Below are positions 24,548-33,515 of a DNA stretch of 64,000 nucleotides, in pieces. Numbering within the stretch: position 1 is the stretch's first letter; every line of letters starts with the position of its first letter. Under the pieces are notes generated by a model. The model had not been told where the DNA came from. It was given only the letters and a program-made list of their open reading frames with translations, and searched no databases. The stretch is taken from contig NZ_ATVM01000012.1 in NCBI RefSeq assembly GCF_000420725.1, positions 1 to 64,000 of the forward strand, written 5' to 3'. Origin of the DNA: Marinococcus halotolerans DSM 16375 (GTDB lineage: Bacteria; Bacillota; Bacilli; Bacillales; Marinococcaceae). Both the position numbers and the translations under genes were made by a program.

Positions 24548-25903
24548 CTACATCTGATGATCGCGCATTTTTTTATACAACGTCGTCCGGTGAATTCCAA
24601 GCTTTTTGGCAGCTTCTGTTTTATTACCGTTTGCTTCTTCAAGCGCCTGCTTGATCATATTCTGCTCCTGGGCTGATTTCTGGTCCTTCCAGTTTGCGGC
24701 ATTTGCGCTTTCGGCCCGCGGAGCCTCCACAGGCTCTGCGGCTTCACGTGCTGCTGCAGAAGGGATGGGAAGATCCTCTGTACGTATTTTTCCGCCGTCG
24801 TGCATAGCGGCAAGCTGTTCGATGACATTCATCAATTCCCGGATGTTCCCTGGCCAATCATACTGCTTCATGGCTTCCATGGCTTTATTCGTTATTTTTA
24901 GCGGCTTCACGCCAAGCTCAGTGGAAAAGTGGGTATTGTAGTACTCCACCAGAAGCGGCAGGTCTTCGGGCCGCTCGCGCAGCGGCGGCAGACCTACGGG
25001 CACTACGTGCAGGCGGTAGTACAGATCCCTGCGGAATTTTCCTTCCTCCACCAGCTGTTCGATATTTTCATTAGTGGCAGAAATAATCTTCATATTCACC
25101 GGAATCGGTGCCGCGTTGCCGATCTTGCGCACATACGAATCTTCAAGCACGCGCAACAGCGCTGCCTGCATCGCCATAGACATATTGCCTACTTCATCGA
25201 GAAACAGCGTGCCTTCATGAGCTGCTTCGAGTAAACCGACAGAACCCTGCTGGGGCTGCATTGGGACTTCTTTTCCGAATAATTCTTCTTCAAGGTGAGT
25301 GTCCGGAATAGAGGCACAGTTTACCGCTACAAACTCTCCTGTTCTTCCGCTTTCCTGATGAATCGCCTGGGCAAACAATTCCTTGCCTGTGCCCGTTTCC
25401 CCGGAAAGCCAGACAGGGGTTTTCGTTTTAGCGGCCCGCTTCGCCGTCTGGATAGCCCGGTGAATCTCTTCATTTTCCCCTATGATGCGCCGGAAGGAAG
25501 CGATGGAGGGCCGGAAGGTAGGAGAAGAAGCCGTTTCAGACGTATGTAGCTCCTTTAATGCTTTTTCCGTCCAGACTCCGGTCACTCTCCCCTTTTTGTT
25601 TACGACCGCAATTGGCGGGTACTGCTGCTCCCATGATTCCGGAACCTGCCCTTCAGTAATCTGGGACACTTCTAAAATCCAGCCGTCCTTAATCTTTTTA
25701 TTAAGGCTTTTTTCCTTATAGATGTGGTTCCACACCTTTGTTTCATCGAGAATACCTACCGGACGGCTGTCTTCGTCCACCACCACGATTGCATCCTTTT
25801 CCCCGTTCTTCCAAACCTTCAACACGTCAGATACTTCAGTTTTTGAAGCTTCGAGCATATGCGGTTCCACTACGAACTGTTTCCAGTATTCTACTTCTGC
25901 CAC
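24548..25903 (-). CDS. CBS-AAA+-Fis regulator lacking the sigma-54 GAFTGA loop
   Basis: 451 residues. Residues 1-120 look like a CBS pair (KDAIVVVDEDSRPVGILDETKVW; PPIAVVNKKGRVTGVW). Residues about 140-375 are an AAA+ core with Walker A GETGTGKELFAQAIH, Walker B GTLFLDEVG and the arginine-finger region FRRDLYYRLHVV. A C-terminal Fis helix-turn-helix follows (NKTEAAKKLGIHRTTLYKKM). Where sigma-54 activators have ELFGYE-x-GAFTGA, this protein reads ELFGKEVPMQPQQGSVGLLEAA, so the loop that touches sigma-54 is missing. It may act on sigma-A promoters, as TyrR does. GTG start after AAGGGTG. No obvious target gene is adjacent. Confidence 0.88.
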   Translation of the reverse strand: MAEVEYWKQFVVEPHMLEASKTEVSDVLKVWKNGEKDAIVVVDEDSRPVGILDETKVWNHIYKEKSLNKKIKDGWILEVSQITEGQVPESWEQQYPPIAVVNKKGRVTGVWTEKALKELHTSETASSPTFRPSIASFRRIIGENEEIHRAIQTAKRAAKTKTPVWLSGETGTGKELFAQAIHQESGRTGEFVAVNCASIPDTHLEEELFGKEVPMQPQQGSVGLLEAAHEGTLFLDEVGNMSMAMQAALLRVLEDSYVRKIGNAAPIPVNMKIISATNENIEQLVEEGKFRRDLYYRLHVVPVGLPPLRERPEDLPLLVEYYNTHFSTELGVKPLKITNKAMEAMKQYDWPGNIRELMNVIEQLAAMHDGGKIRTEDLPIPSAAAREAAEPVEAPRAESANAANWKDQKSAQEQNMIKQALEEANGNKTEAAKKLGIHRTTLYKKMRDHQM

Positions 25904-26010
25904 ACTCCATCACCCTTCCTGTTCATGAATTATTACACCACTATTCCCTTCTGCTACCCGAAAGAAACAACAGCTTTGATACAAAGACATTTTTTGTTCT
26001 TTACATACCA

Positions 26011-26039
26011 AACGCCCTTTCCTCTTCAGGAAAAGGCGT
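26011..26039 (-). terminator. Terminator after the aldo/keto reductase gene
   Basis: Near-perfect 11-bp stem ACGCCCTTTCC/GGAAAAGGCGT, ending 12 bases before the reductase stop; a short T-rich stretch follows on the minus strand. Confidence 0.65.
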
Positions 26040-26051
26040 CAGCTGTTTTAG

Positions 26052-26966
26052 TTAAATCGTGAACAGGGAATTGTCTTTATTATCAAGAAGGTCTACGGCT
26101 TTGGCGTTGCTTACCAGCTGTTCCGGCGTTTTGCAGCCGGGGATGACCGCGTCCACACTCGAATTGGACAGGCACCAGGCAAGTGCCCACTGGGCAAGAG
26201 GCACATCGTCGGGCAGGTTTTCCTTAAGCCGCAGGGCTTCCTGAAGAGCCGCTTCCTGTTCGTTTTGCGGATGGCGGTGGCGGACATCATTTTCTTCAAA
26301 GGAAGCTCCAGGTGTATATTTTCCGCTTAAGTAGCCGCTCGCCATCGGCACTCTTGCGATAACGCCGAGATTTTGGCGGTCACATTCCGGAAAAGCATCC
26401 TCGGCGTTTTTACGATCGAGACGGTTGTACACGAGCTGTATCGTTTCTGCACCGACAGCCTCTGCCTGCCTGATCTGATCCATGTAGTCCTGTTTTTTTA
26501 CGGAAAGACCGAGGTGGCGAATCTTGCCGGCTTTTTTCTGTTTATCAAGCATCGTCCACAGCTTATCATCCTGAAACTCTTCGTCTGTCCCGGAATGAAA
26601 CTGGTAAAGATCAATGTAGTCTGTCCGGAGTGCCCTTAGGGATGCTTCGAGCTGCTTTTGCACATCCTCCGGGTCGTAGTGCCGGGTCCGGTCGTTCGGC
26701 CCGTGAAAATGATGGCCGAACTTGGAGGCTACAAACCACTGATCGCGGTCCTTTTGAATGGCCGCCCCGGTCAGTTCTTCCGCCAGATGGTCTCCGTAGC
26801 ATTCGGCGGTATCGATAAAATTAAGGCTTTCCGTTCTTGCCGCTTCAAACAGGCCGTCCACTTCTTTTTGAGTGAAGGTTTTGCCCCATTCCCCGCCGAA
26901 TTGATACGTTCCAATACCTACGACAGAGACCTCTTCGTTTGTTTTTCCAAGCGTGTTGTATTTCAT
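26052..26966 (-). CDS. Aldo/keto reductase
   Basis: 304 residues. Catalytic Asp and Tyr in NFIDTAECYGDHLAE, Lys in SKFGHHF and His in LYQFHSGT form the AKR tetrad. It uses NADPH to reduce carbonyls or interconvert sugars. It overlaps the LacI gene by 4 bases and neighbours inositol genes. In Bacillus inositol loci such reductases (IolS-like) occur, so a role on inosose or a related sugar is plausible but unproven. Confidence 0.88.
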   Translation of the reverse strand: MKYNTLGKTNEEVSVVGIGTYQFGGEWGKTFTQKEVDGLFEAARTESLNFIDTAECYGDHLAEELTGAAIQKDRDQWFVASKFGHHFHGPNDRTRHYDPEDVQKQLEASLRALRTDYIDLYQFHSGTDEEFQDDKLWTMLDKQKKAGKIRHLGLSVKKQDYMDQIRQAEAVGAETIQLVYNRLDRKNAEDAFPECDRQNLGVIARVPMASGYLSGKYTPGASFEENDVRHRHPQNEQEAALQEALRLKENLPDDVPLAQWALAWCLSNSSVDAVIPGCKTPEQLVSNAKAVDLLDNKDNSLFTI

Positions 26967-27994
26967 GAGCTGGTAACATCCCTTTCTGCTTCTTTTATGC
27001 CTGCGGTCGTCTTACGCACGTGCAGCTCCGGATTTAAAATAACCGTCCGTGTCGTTTCGTTTTTACCGCCGATCCGGTCCACCAGCATCTGGGTCACCAG
27101 CCGCCCCATTTCAAGAATAGGCTGCGCTACTGTAGTCAGCGGCGGATCGCTCAATGTAGCAATAAATGTATCATCAAAGCCGACAACAGACAAATCTTCA
27201 GGTACCCGGCGCCCTGCTTCTTTACCTGCTTGAATACAGCCGATTGCCAAAAAGTCATTCAAAGCAAACACGGCAGTGATATCCGGAGTGCTCCGGAGAG
27301 TCTCAAGCATCGACTTTTTAGCATCATCAATCGAATGATTGTCTTTTACAAGCACCGCTTTCTCCCGGCTCACTCCATGTTCATCGTATGCTTCATAAAA
27401 GCCTTTCAGCCGTTCCGTATCACTCGAATTGTTCATCTCGCCTACCACAAATGCAATCCGGGTGTGTCCTGCCTCAAGCAGATGCTTCGTAGCCGCGTAT
27501 CCCCCCCGGTAGTCATCGACGAGCACCGTATCTACGTTAATCTCGGAAGCATCTCTTGCCACGAGCGCGAGGGGAATGTTCTGTTTCATAAAATCCTGCA
27601 GGGCTTTCGTGTTTTGTATCCCTGTCCCTAAAATAATACCGTCCACTCTTTTTTGATTCAGCCACCACAAATATTGAATTTCTTTTTCCGGATTGTTGTC
27701 GGTATTGCATATAACGACATTGAACCCGCCGGCGTGCCCCGTATCTTCCACGCTTCTCGCAAGCTCGGCAAAAAAGGAGTTTGCTATATCAGGGACCAGC
27801 AGGCCGATTGTATTCGTCTGCTTTCCCGTCAGGGCCGAGGCCACCGTACTCGGCTGATAATCAAGCTCATCCATAATGGCGAGCACCCGCTGTTTGGTTT
27901 TCTCTCCAATTTTTCCTTTATTGTTAATCACCTTTGACACTGTAGCGATCGAAACCTCAGCCCGCTCAGCGATGTCGTAAATTGTCGGTCTCAT
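26963..27994 (-). CDS. LacI-family regulator, probably of the inositol-type genes
   Basis: 343 residues. Helix-turn-helix PTIYDIAERAEVSIATVSKVIN and hinge QPSTVASALTGKQTNTIGLLVP, then a sugar-binding-type sensor. I chose the ATG at 27994 after GAGGAAG; a longer frame exists upstream. A TATAAT -10 lies just upstream. B. subtilis controls iol with the DeoR-type IolR; here the only adjacent regulator is LacI-type. Confidence 0.88.
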   Translation of the reverse strand: MRPTIYDIAERAEVSIATVSKVINNKGKIGEKTKQRVLAIMDELDYQPSTVASALTGKQTNTIGLLVPDIANSFFAELARSVEDTGHAGGFNVVICNTDNNPEKEIQYLWWLNQKRVDGIILGTGIQNTKALQDFMKQNIPLALVARDASEINVDTVLVDDYRGGYAATKHLLEAGHTRIAFVVGEMNNSSDTERLKGFYEAYDEHGVSREKAVLVKDNHSIDDAKKSMLETLRSTPDITAVFALNDFLAIGCIQAGKEAGRRVPEDLSVVGFDDTFIATLSDPPLTTVAQPILEMGRLVTQMLVDRIGGKNETTRTVILNPELHVRKTTAGIKEAERDVTSS

Positions 27995-28141
27995 TTTATC
28001 TTCCTCATTTTTATCGTTTCGTTTATTATAAATCCTTTGCTCCTTCCTATCCACCGGGAAAGCCTTCTCTTTTCAGCTTTTTCCCCGGCGGGAAAACAAC
28101 AGTATTTGCAGACCTGCCGGAGTTCAGGCTCTCTATAGCAG

Positions 28142-28175
28142 AAAAAGGCATTTCGATATGCACTCGAAATGCCTT
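28142..28175 (-). terminator. Terminator after iolE
   Basis: Perfect 12-bp stem AAGGCATTTCGA/TCGAAATGCCTT with a 7-base loop, followed by T-run on the minus strand. Confidence 0.88.
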
Positions 28176-28183
28176 CGTTCGTT

Positions 28184-29122
28184 TTATCTGCCGGCTTTTT
28201 CCCCGTATTTTTCCAACACCTTTTCCATTGTTTCATCCAGATGATCCTTTGCCATTTTTGCATATTTGTACGGCGGGGCCACGTCCGGATCCTGCTCTGC
28301 TTCTACCACTGTCCATCCCTGGTACCCCCGTTTCATCAGCTCTTCGAGGACAGGTTCAAAATCAATACATCCGTCACCCGGTACGGTAAACAGGCCTTCG
28401 AGCACAGCTTCCCGGAACGTCAGATTTTCGTTAATTGTTTTATTCCAAATGTCCTCACGGACGTCTTTGTAGTGTACATACTTAATGCGGTCGTAGTACC
28501 GTGTCAGCTGATCCATTGGGTCGTAGTTGCCGAAAAAGGCATGACCAGTATCGTACAGCAGCGACACAGCATCTTCGTCGGTTTCTGCCATCAGGCGGTC
28601 GACGTCTTCACGCTGTTCTACAATCGTTCCGGCATGCGGATGATACACGAGTTCAAGACCGTATTTTTTCGCGATGCGCCCAGCTTCGTTCAAGCCGTCC
28701 ACCATGCTTTTCCACTGCGCTTCTGACGGCGCTGTGATTTCTGCTTTGTCGGGATCATCTTTATCCCAGTGCATCGAGTTGCCCATTTCACATACAATGA
28801 CGTATTCGCAGTCCATGCTTTTCAAAAACCGGGCCCATTCTTCGAAATCGCGGACCTCCTGATCCTTATGCTGCAGATTGGAAAACTGCGTTCCGACGAA
28901 TTTACTGGCAAGCGTAATATCGTGCTTTTCGAGAATCGCTTTTAATTCCTCGAGGTTACGCGGGAAGGTACGTCCCATTTCAGTCGCCCCGTACCCGATT
29001 TCCCGCATTTCTCCTAAAATCTGATCCAACGAATAGTGGTCTCCCAGGCCCGGAATGTCGTCATTCACCCAGCTTATAGCTGCAATCCCGAGCTGAAACT
29101 CGTAGTTTCCAAGTCCCGCCAT
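28184..29122 (-). CDS. iolE: Inosose dehydratase IolE-like
   Basis: 312 residues, TIM barrel. The opening FQLGIAAISWVNDDIPGLGDHYSLDQILGEM is characteristic of IolE. Metal-binding motifs include LVYHPHAG, SLLYDTGHAFF, HYKDV and VVEAEQD. It removes water from 2-keto-myo-inositol to give the dione that IolD hydrolyses. I chose the ATG at 29122 after AAGGGGTG. Last of a three-gene unit with two Gfo/Idh dehydrogenases. Confidence 0.92.
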   Translation of the reverse strand: MAGLGNYEFQLGIAAISWVNDDIPGLGDHYSLDQILGEMREIGYGATEMGRTFPRNLEELKAILEKHDITLASKFVGTQFSNLQHKDQEVRDFEEWARFLKSMDCEYVIVCEMGNSMHWDKDDPDKAEITAPSEAQWKSMVDGLNEAGRIAKKYGLELVYHPHAGTIVEQREDVDRLMAETDEDAVSLLYDTGHAFFGNYDPMDQLTRYYDRIKYVHYKDVREDIWNKTINENLTFREAVLEGLFTVPGDGCIDFEPVLEELMKRGYQGWTVVEAEQDPDVAPPYKYAKMAKDHLDETMEKVLEKYGEKAGR

Positions 29123-29159
29123 ATGCTGCACCCCTTTTCTTATAGTTTCCGCTTCTGCT

Positions 29160-30200
29160 TTAGTCGGTATAAACCTTATCCTGGTGGACATCTTTCATGT
29201 AAATGCGTTCCCCATTGTTTTTAAACGATTCGGTAGCCGCAAGTGCTACCTGCATATTGATCTTGGAATCCAGCGAAGTAACCCTTGGCTCTTCATCTCC
29301 TTTAACGCATTTAATAAACTGTTCGAGCTCGAGAATATAGGCTTCACGAAACCGCGTCTGGAAATTTGGCACTATTTCGTGATTGCTCCCGGCACTGCTT
29401 TGCACCGTCACATCACTGTTGCGCAGGGAGCCGACAAAGATGGCTCCTTCAGTGCCGATAATCTCTGCCCGGATGTCATGGCCGTACGGGGAGGTTCTGC
29501 TTGCTTCCACGTCTCCGGCGCCTCCGTTTTCAAACTCCAAATACGTAATTGCCTGATCGACGTCGCCGTATTCTTCCATGAAGGAATTGATAAGAATGCG
29601 GCCGTGGCCGGACACAGAAGAAATTTCCGAGCCCATTAAATACCGGGCCATGTCATAGTCGTGAATCGAGCAGTCCAGAAATATCCCGCCACTGTTTTTA
29701 ATGAAGGAGGCAGGCGGGGAACCGCTGTCTCTCGAGAACCCTTTAAAATAAATCGGCTTGCCGATTTCGCCGGCTTCAATGCGCTCTCTGGCATCATGGA
29801 AACCAGGGTCGTACCTTCTCATGAAGCCGACCTGGCAGACAACGCCGGTTTCTTCCACGACCTTAATCACCTCTTCAGCTTCCGCCACGGTAGAGGTCAG
29901 CGGCTTTTCCACGAAGATCTGCTTGCCGCTGCGGGCTGCTTTTGTAATCATGTCAGCATGCGTACTGGTCGGCGTTACAATCACTACTGCATCAACATCC
30001 TGGTCGGCAAACACTTCTTCAGGATCAGACGTCCAGCGCTGGACCCCAAGCTGTTCAGCCACCATTTCGGCGTGCTCGGCGAGTGGATCGCATACCAGTA
30101 TCAGCTCGGCTCCTTTTACTTTGTTCATCATATTGCTTGCATGAAACAGCCCGAGCCTTCCGAGTCCAAGCACCGCCACCCTTATATCATTCTGTGCCAT
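29160..30200 (-). CDS. iolG: Inositol 2-dehydrogenase-like Gfo/Idh enzyme (IolG class)
   Basis: 346 residues. NAD motif VAVLGLGRLGLFHASNM, catalytic Lys in VEKPLTS, substrate motif GFMRRYDP, and catalytic Asp/His in DCSIHDYDMARYL. These match myo- or scyllo-inositol 2-dehydrogenases. It makes 2-keto-inositol for IolE, the next gene. Preference between myo- and scyllo-inositol cannot be read. Confidence 0.87.
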   Translation of the reverse strand: MAQNDIRVAVLGLGRLGLFHASNMMNKVKGAELILVCDPLAEHAEMVAEQLGVQRWTSDPEEVFADQDVDAVVIVTPTSTHADMITKAARSGKQIFVEKPLTSTVAEAEEVIKVVEETGVVCQVGFMRRYDPGFHDARERIEAGEIGKPIYFKGFSRDSGSPPASFIKNSGGIFLDCSIHDYDMARYLMGSEISSVSGHGRILINSFMEEYGDVDQAITYLEFENGGAGDVEASRTSPYGHDIRAEIIGTEGAIFVGSLRNSDVTVQSSAGSNHEIVPNFQTRFREAYILELEQFIKCVKGDEEPRVTSLDSKINMQVALAATESFKNNGERIYMKDVHQDKVYTD

Positions 30201-30269
30201 TTGTGCACCTCCTGTATTTTCCTGTCCGCTCTCCTCTATTGGTTTTTCTCCCCTCCTGCTTTCTTTACC

Positions 30270-31283
30270 TTAAGAAAATACTTTATTTAACTGCTCGGCA
30301 ATGTTTATTTCTTCACCGGTTTTAGCGCTTTCATAAATGCTTGTCAGCAGGAAGGTGGATTTGTACGCTTCCTCTGCATTTACCGGCGGTTCTGTACCAT
30401 TGACCAGAGCATCAATAAACAGCCGGTCTTCTTCTTCATAGCCCCATTTTTTACTGACAGGCATGAGGTGGTAATCAGAGGAATCAATTTCCCCTTCAAG
30501 GCCGCAGGCAATTTTCACGGTTTCGAGTTCAGCGGTCGATGCTGTACTGTATTTCCCGTAGATTTCAATTGCTTCAAATGGGAAGCTCCACCCGGAATGG
30601 GCAAAGGTATTGAAGGTCATGACCAGGCCGGATTCGAAGGTCAAAAGAATCGCAAAATTATCGAGCTCGCTGTCTGATACGGCCTGCGTTGCTTCGCATT
30701 TTACTTTCTTTACTTCTCCGAAATAATAGCGGCAGAGATCCATCAGATGAAAGGGCGTTTCGTATAAAAAGCCTCCGGTCTTCGCCGGATCAGACGTCCA
30801 GGCAGGATGCAGCAGTTCTCCCCGGTTCATTTTGAAATGTGCGGAGTACGCATCAAGCTGGCCGGAATCCATGTAGCTTTTAATTTTTTTGTACACATAG
30901 GCATAGCGGCGGTTCATGCCGAGATTGTAGCAGGCTTTGGATTCCCGTGCGGCATCGCGTATCTGCCTTGCTTCTTCTTCCGAGGTTGCCATCGGCTTTT
31001 CGCTGAATACGTTTACATTATTCTTTAAACAGTGAAGAACCGGACTGACATGCATCGTGTTCGGCGTGGTGACATAGACAGTATCCACGCCTAGCGCAAT
31101 CAGCTCTTCGATGGACCCCGCTGTGCGAACGTCCGGGCCGGCTTCTGCGGCCAGTTCTTTCGCTTTATCCTCAAAAATATCGGCAATCCCAACAATTTCA
31201 ACCCGCTCGTCCTGCTTTAAAAGGGCAGCATGAACAGCGGCTATGTGCCCCGCTCCCAGTATTCCCACCTTAACTTTATTCAC
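30270..31283 (-). CDS. Second Gfo/Idh-family dehydrogenase of the inositol cluster
   Basis: 337 residues. VGILGAGHIAAVHAALL, FSEKPMATS and ETPFHLMDLCRYYFG are the family signatures. The GTG start follows AGGAGG. It is first in the unit with iolG and iolE. Bacillus genomes carry several such enzymes (IolG, IolX, IolW) for different inositol stereoisomers, so this may widen the substrate range. Confidence 0.85.
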   Translation of the reverse strand: MNKVKVGILGAGHIAAVHAALLKQDERVEIVGIADIFEDKAKELAAEAGPDVRTAGSIEELIALGVDTVYVTTPNTMHVSPVLHCLKNNVNVFSEKPMATSEEEARQIRDAARESKACYNLGMNRRYAYVYKKIKSYMDSGQLDAYSAHFKMNRGELLHPAWTSDPAKTGGFLYETPFHLMDLCRYYFGEVKKVKCEATQAVSDSELDNFAILLTFESGLVMTFNTFAHSGWSFPFEAIEIYGKYSTASTAELETVKIACGLEGEIDSSDYHLMPVSKKWGYEEEDRLFIDALVNGTEPPVNAEEAYKSTFLLTSIYESAKTGEEINIAEQLNKVFS

Positions 31284-31333
31284 GTTTCAAAACCTCCTGC
31301 ACTGTTTTTTATTATTATTTATAATTGTTTTTG

Positions 31334-31415
31334 AGTAAGCGCTTAACTTATGTTTATACTATCGTTTCCTTCCGGGTAATTCAAGGGGTAAACGGAAAAA
31401 ATGTAAGCGATTTAT
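31334..31415 (-). promoter_or_regulatory. Two LacI/cre-type sites before the inositol dehydrogenase unit
   Basis: TAAGCGCTTA (31336-31345) is a perfect palindrome 53 bases before the start. TGTAAGCGATTTAT (31402-31415) is similar and matches 12 of 14 positions of the relaxed cre consensus. Either the local LacI protein or CcpA could bind. Confidence 0.5.
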
Positions 31416-31437
31416 CAAAAAGCTGGCTTTCTATATG

Positions 31438-31471
31438 AAAAAGCGCTCAAAGCCAGGGCTTTGAACGCGTT
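31438..31471 (-). terminator. Terminator after iolD
   Basis: Hairpin GCG-x-TCAAAGCC/GGCTTTGA-x-CGC with T-run on the minus strand, 8 bases after the iolD stop. Confidence 0.75.
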
Positions 31472-31478
31472 TAACCAT

Positions 31479-33398
31479 TTAATATTTGCGGGCCTGCTGC
31501 AGCTGCTTTTCTTTGTCTTCAAAGGACTCCCGTACACTTTCGCGTTCAGAAATCTCTGAAACGCCGACGTGCCACCAGGATTCATAATCCCCGGTCATTG
31601 TTTTCGGCAGCACCTTTACGTCAATCAGCGTGGACACTGTCTGCTTTTTCGCATCAGCGATAGCTTCTTTTAATCCTTCCTCTGTCGTCACCCGGTACGT
31701 TTTCAGGCCGTAGCCTTCAGCTACCTTCGCATAGTCAATGTGCATCACGCTGCCGCACATTTCATCCTTTGCTTCATCACGATGACGGAATTCAGTCCCG
31801 ATGCTCTGCATGCCGTTACCCATCTGCAGATTGTTAATGCAGCCGTAGCCGGAATTATCAAACAGCATCACGTTAATCTTTTTGTTTTCCTGCACGCTTG
31901 TAATCATTTCCGAGTGCAGCATCAAAAAGCTGCCGTCCCCGACCATGGCATATACTTCCTTATCCGGCTCCGCGAGCTTGGCCCCGAACGCCCCGGAAAT
32001 TTCATAGCCCATGCAGGAATAGCCGTACTCCATGTTGTACCGGTACTTCTGGCTCGACTCCCACAGGCGCTGCATATCGCCAGGCAGGCTTCCCGCTGCT
32101 CCAACGGCTACAGCATCTTCATCGATTTCCCGGTTCACGATGCCAAGCGCTGTTGTCTGCGCCAGGTCCGTACCCAGTACTTTACGGTACTCCTGCAGCT
32201 CCTCGTCAAGATGCCCGGCAATTTCGGGGGTAAATCCTTCCTCCGTATAGCGCACAGAATAAAGGCGTTCTTTTTCCCTGGCCCACGCGGCCTTTGCCTC
32301 TTCGGTCTCGTTTTTAAATTCAGACGTGTAGTCCCCGGTCTCATTTACAAGCGCTTCAATCACGGCTTCCGCGTCGCCGATCAACGGCGAGGCGTCCATT
32401 TTCACTCCGTGAAATTCCGAGACGTTGATCGAAATAAATTCGACATTTTCATCCCGGAACAGCTGCTTCGAGGAGGTAGTAAAGTCAGCCAGGCGCGTGC
32501 CTACTGCAATAATAACGTCCGCCTTCGGAGCGAGTGTATTCGCTGCCAGGTTACCAGTTACACCAAGGCCTCCGACATTCCACTCATGCGTGCTTTCCAC
32601 CGCGCTTTTTCCGGCCTGCGTTTCTGCAATTGGCACGTTCCAGGCCTCAGCCATTTTTTTCAGGCTTTCTCCTGCTTCGGAATAACGGACACCCCCGCCG
32701 CAAATGATGAACGGACGCTTTTTGCTCCGGATCAATGCTGCCGCTTCCTTTACCGAACGCTCATCCGGCACTTTTCTTGAGACGCGGTGGACCCGTTTCT
32801 GGAAAAACGATTCCGGAAAGTCATAGGCTTCCCCCTGGACGTCCTGCGGCACGGAGACGGTAACAGCACCGGTTTCTGCCGGATTTGTCAGTACACGCAT
32901 CGCCTGGATTAAGGAGTTCATCAGCTGCTCAGGTCGTGTAATTCGGTCCCAGAACTTACTTACCGGGCGGAACGCGTCGTTAGTGGAAAGCGTTAAGTCA
33001 TGAGGCTGCTCCACCTGCTGCAGCACCGGGTCCGGCTGGCGGCTTGCGAAGATGTCTCCCGGAAAAAGGAGCAGCGGGATGTTGTTTACCGTCGCCACGC
33101 TCGCCGCTGTCACCATGTTGGCAGAGCCAGGTCCGACAGAAGACGTGCAGGCAATGATGCGTTTGCGATTGTTCTGTTTGGCGTATGATATTGCTGCATG
33201 TCCCATGCCCTGCTCATTTTTTCCCTGGTAGACCCGGAGCCGCTTTGCTTCAGATAGAGCCTGGCCAAGGCCGAGTACGTTGCCGTGACCGAAGATTGTA
33301 AACATTCCATCTACAAATGGAATTTCTTCGCCGTCCCATTCAATATACTGCTGCTCCAGAAAACGTACGATTGCCTGTGCTGTTGTTAATACGGGCAT
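31479..33398 (-). CDS. iolD: 3D-(3,5/4)-trihydroxycyclohexane-1,2-dione hydrolase IolD
   Basis: 639 residues, thiamine-diphosphate enzyme related to acetolactate synthase. The N-terminal part matches IolD ([37 protein letters not shown]). The cofactor motif is [38 protein letters not shown]. It opens the ring of the dione made by IolE to give 5-deoxyglucuronate. Between this gene and the upstream IolA gene lies a terminator, so it may have its own promoter or depend on read-through. iolB, iolC and iolJ are not in the window. Confidence 0.95.
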   Translation of the reverse strand: MPVLTTAQAIVRFLEQQYIEWDGEEIPFVDGMFTIFGHGNVLGLGQALSEAKRLRVYQGKNEQGMGHAAISYAKQNNRKRIIACTSSVGPGSANMVTAASVATVNNIPLLLFPGDIFASRQPDPVLQQVEQPHDLTLSTNDAFRPVSKFWDRITRPEQLMNSLIQAMRVLTNPAETGAVTVSVPQDVQGEAYDFPESFFQKRVHRVSRKVPDERSVKEAAALIRSKKRPFIICGGGVRYSEAGESLKKMAEAWNVPIAETQAGKSAVESTHEWNVGGLGVTGNLAANTLAPKADVIIAVGTRLADFTTSSKQLFRDENVEFISINVSEFHGVKMDASPLIGDAEAVIEALVNETGDYTSEFKNETEEAKAAWAREKERLYSVRYTEEGFTPEIAGHLDEELQEYRKVLGTDLAQTTALGIVNREIDEDAVAVGAAGSLPGDMQRLWESSQKYRYNMEYGYSCMGYEISGAFGAKLAEPDKEVYAMVGDGSFLMLHSEMITSVQENKKINVMLFDNSGYGCINNLQMGNGMQSIGTEFRHRDEAKDEMCGSVMHIDYAKVAEGYGLKTYRVTTEEGLKEAIADAKKQTVSTLIDVKVLPKTMTGDYESWWHVGVSEISERESVRESFEDKEKQLQQARKY

Positions 33399-33431
33399 AA
33401 AAATCCCCTTCCTGTTGTCGTTTTATAGAAG

Positions 33432-33482
33432 AAAAAAACTGCCTTCTCCTCTCTCAGAATAGAAAGGAAAGAGAAGACAGTC
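33432..33482 (-). terminator. Terminator after the iolA/mmsA gene
   Basis: Minus strand: ACTGTCTTCTC ... GAGAAGGCAGT stem (one mismatch) with a long loop, followed by seven T. It separates the sigma-54 operon from iolD. Confidence 0.7.
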
Positions 33483-33515
33483 CTGGGGTGGTGCTATTGT
33501 GCTGAAGCTGTACGA

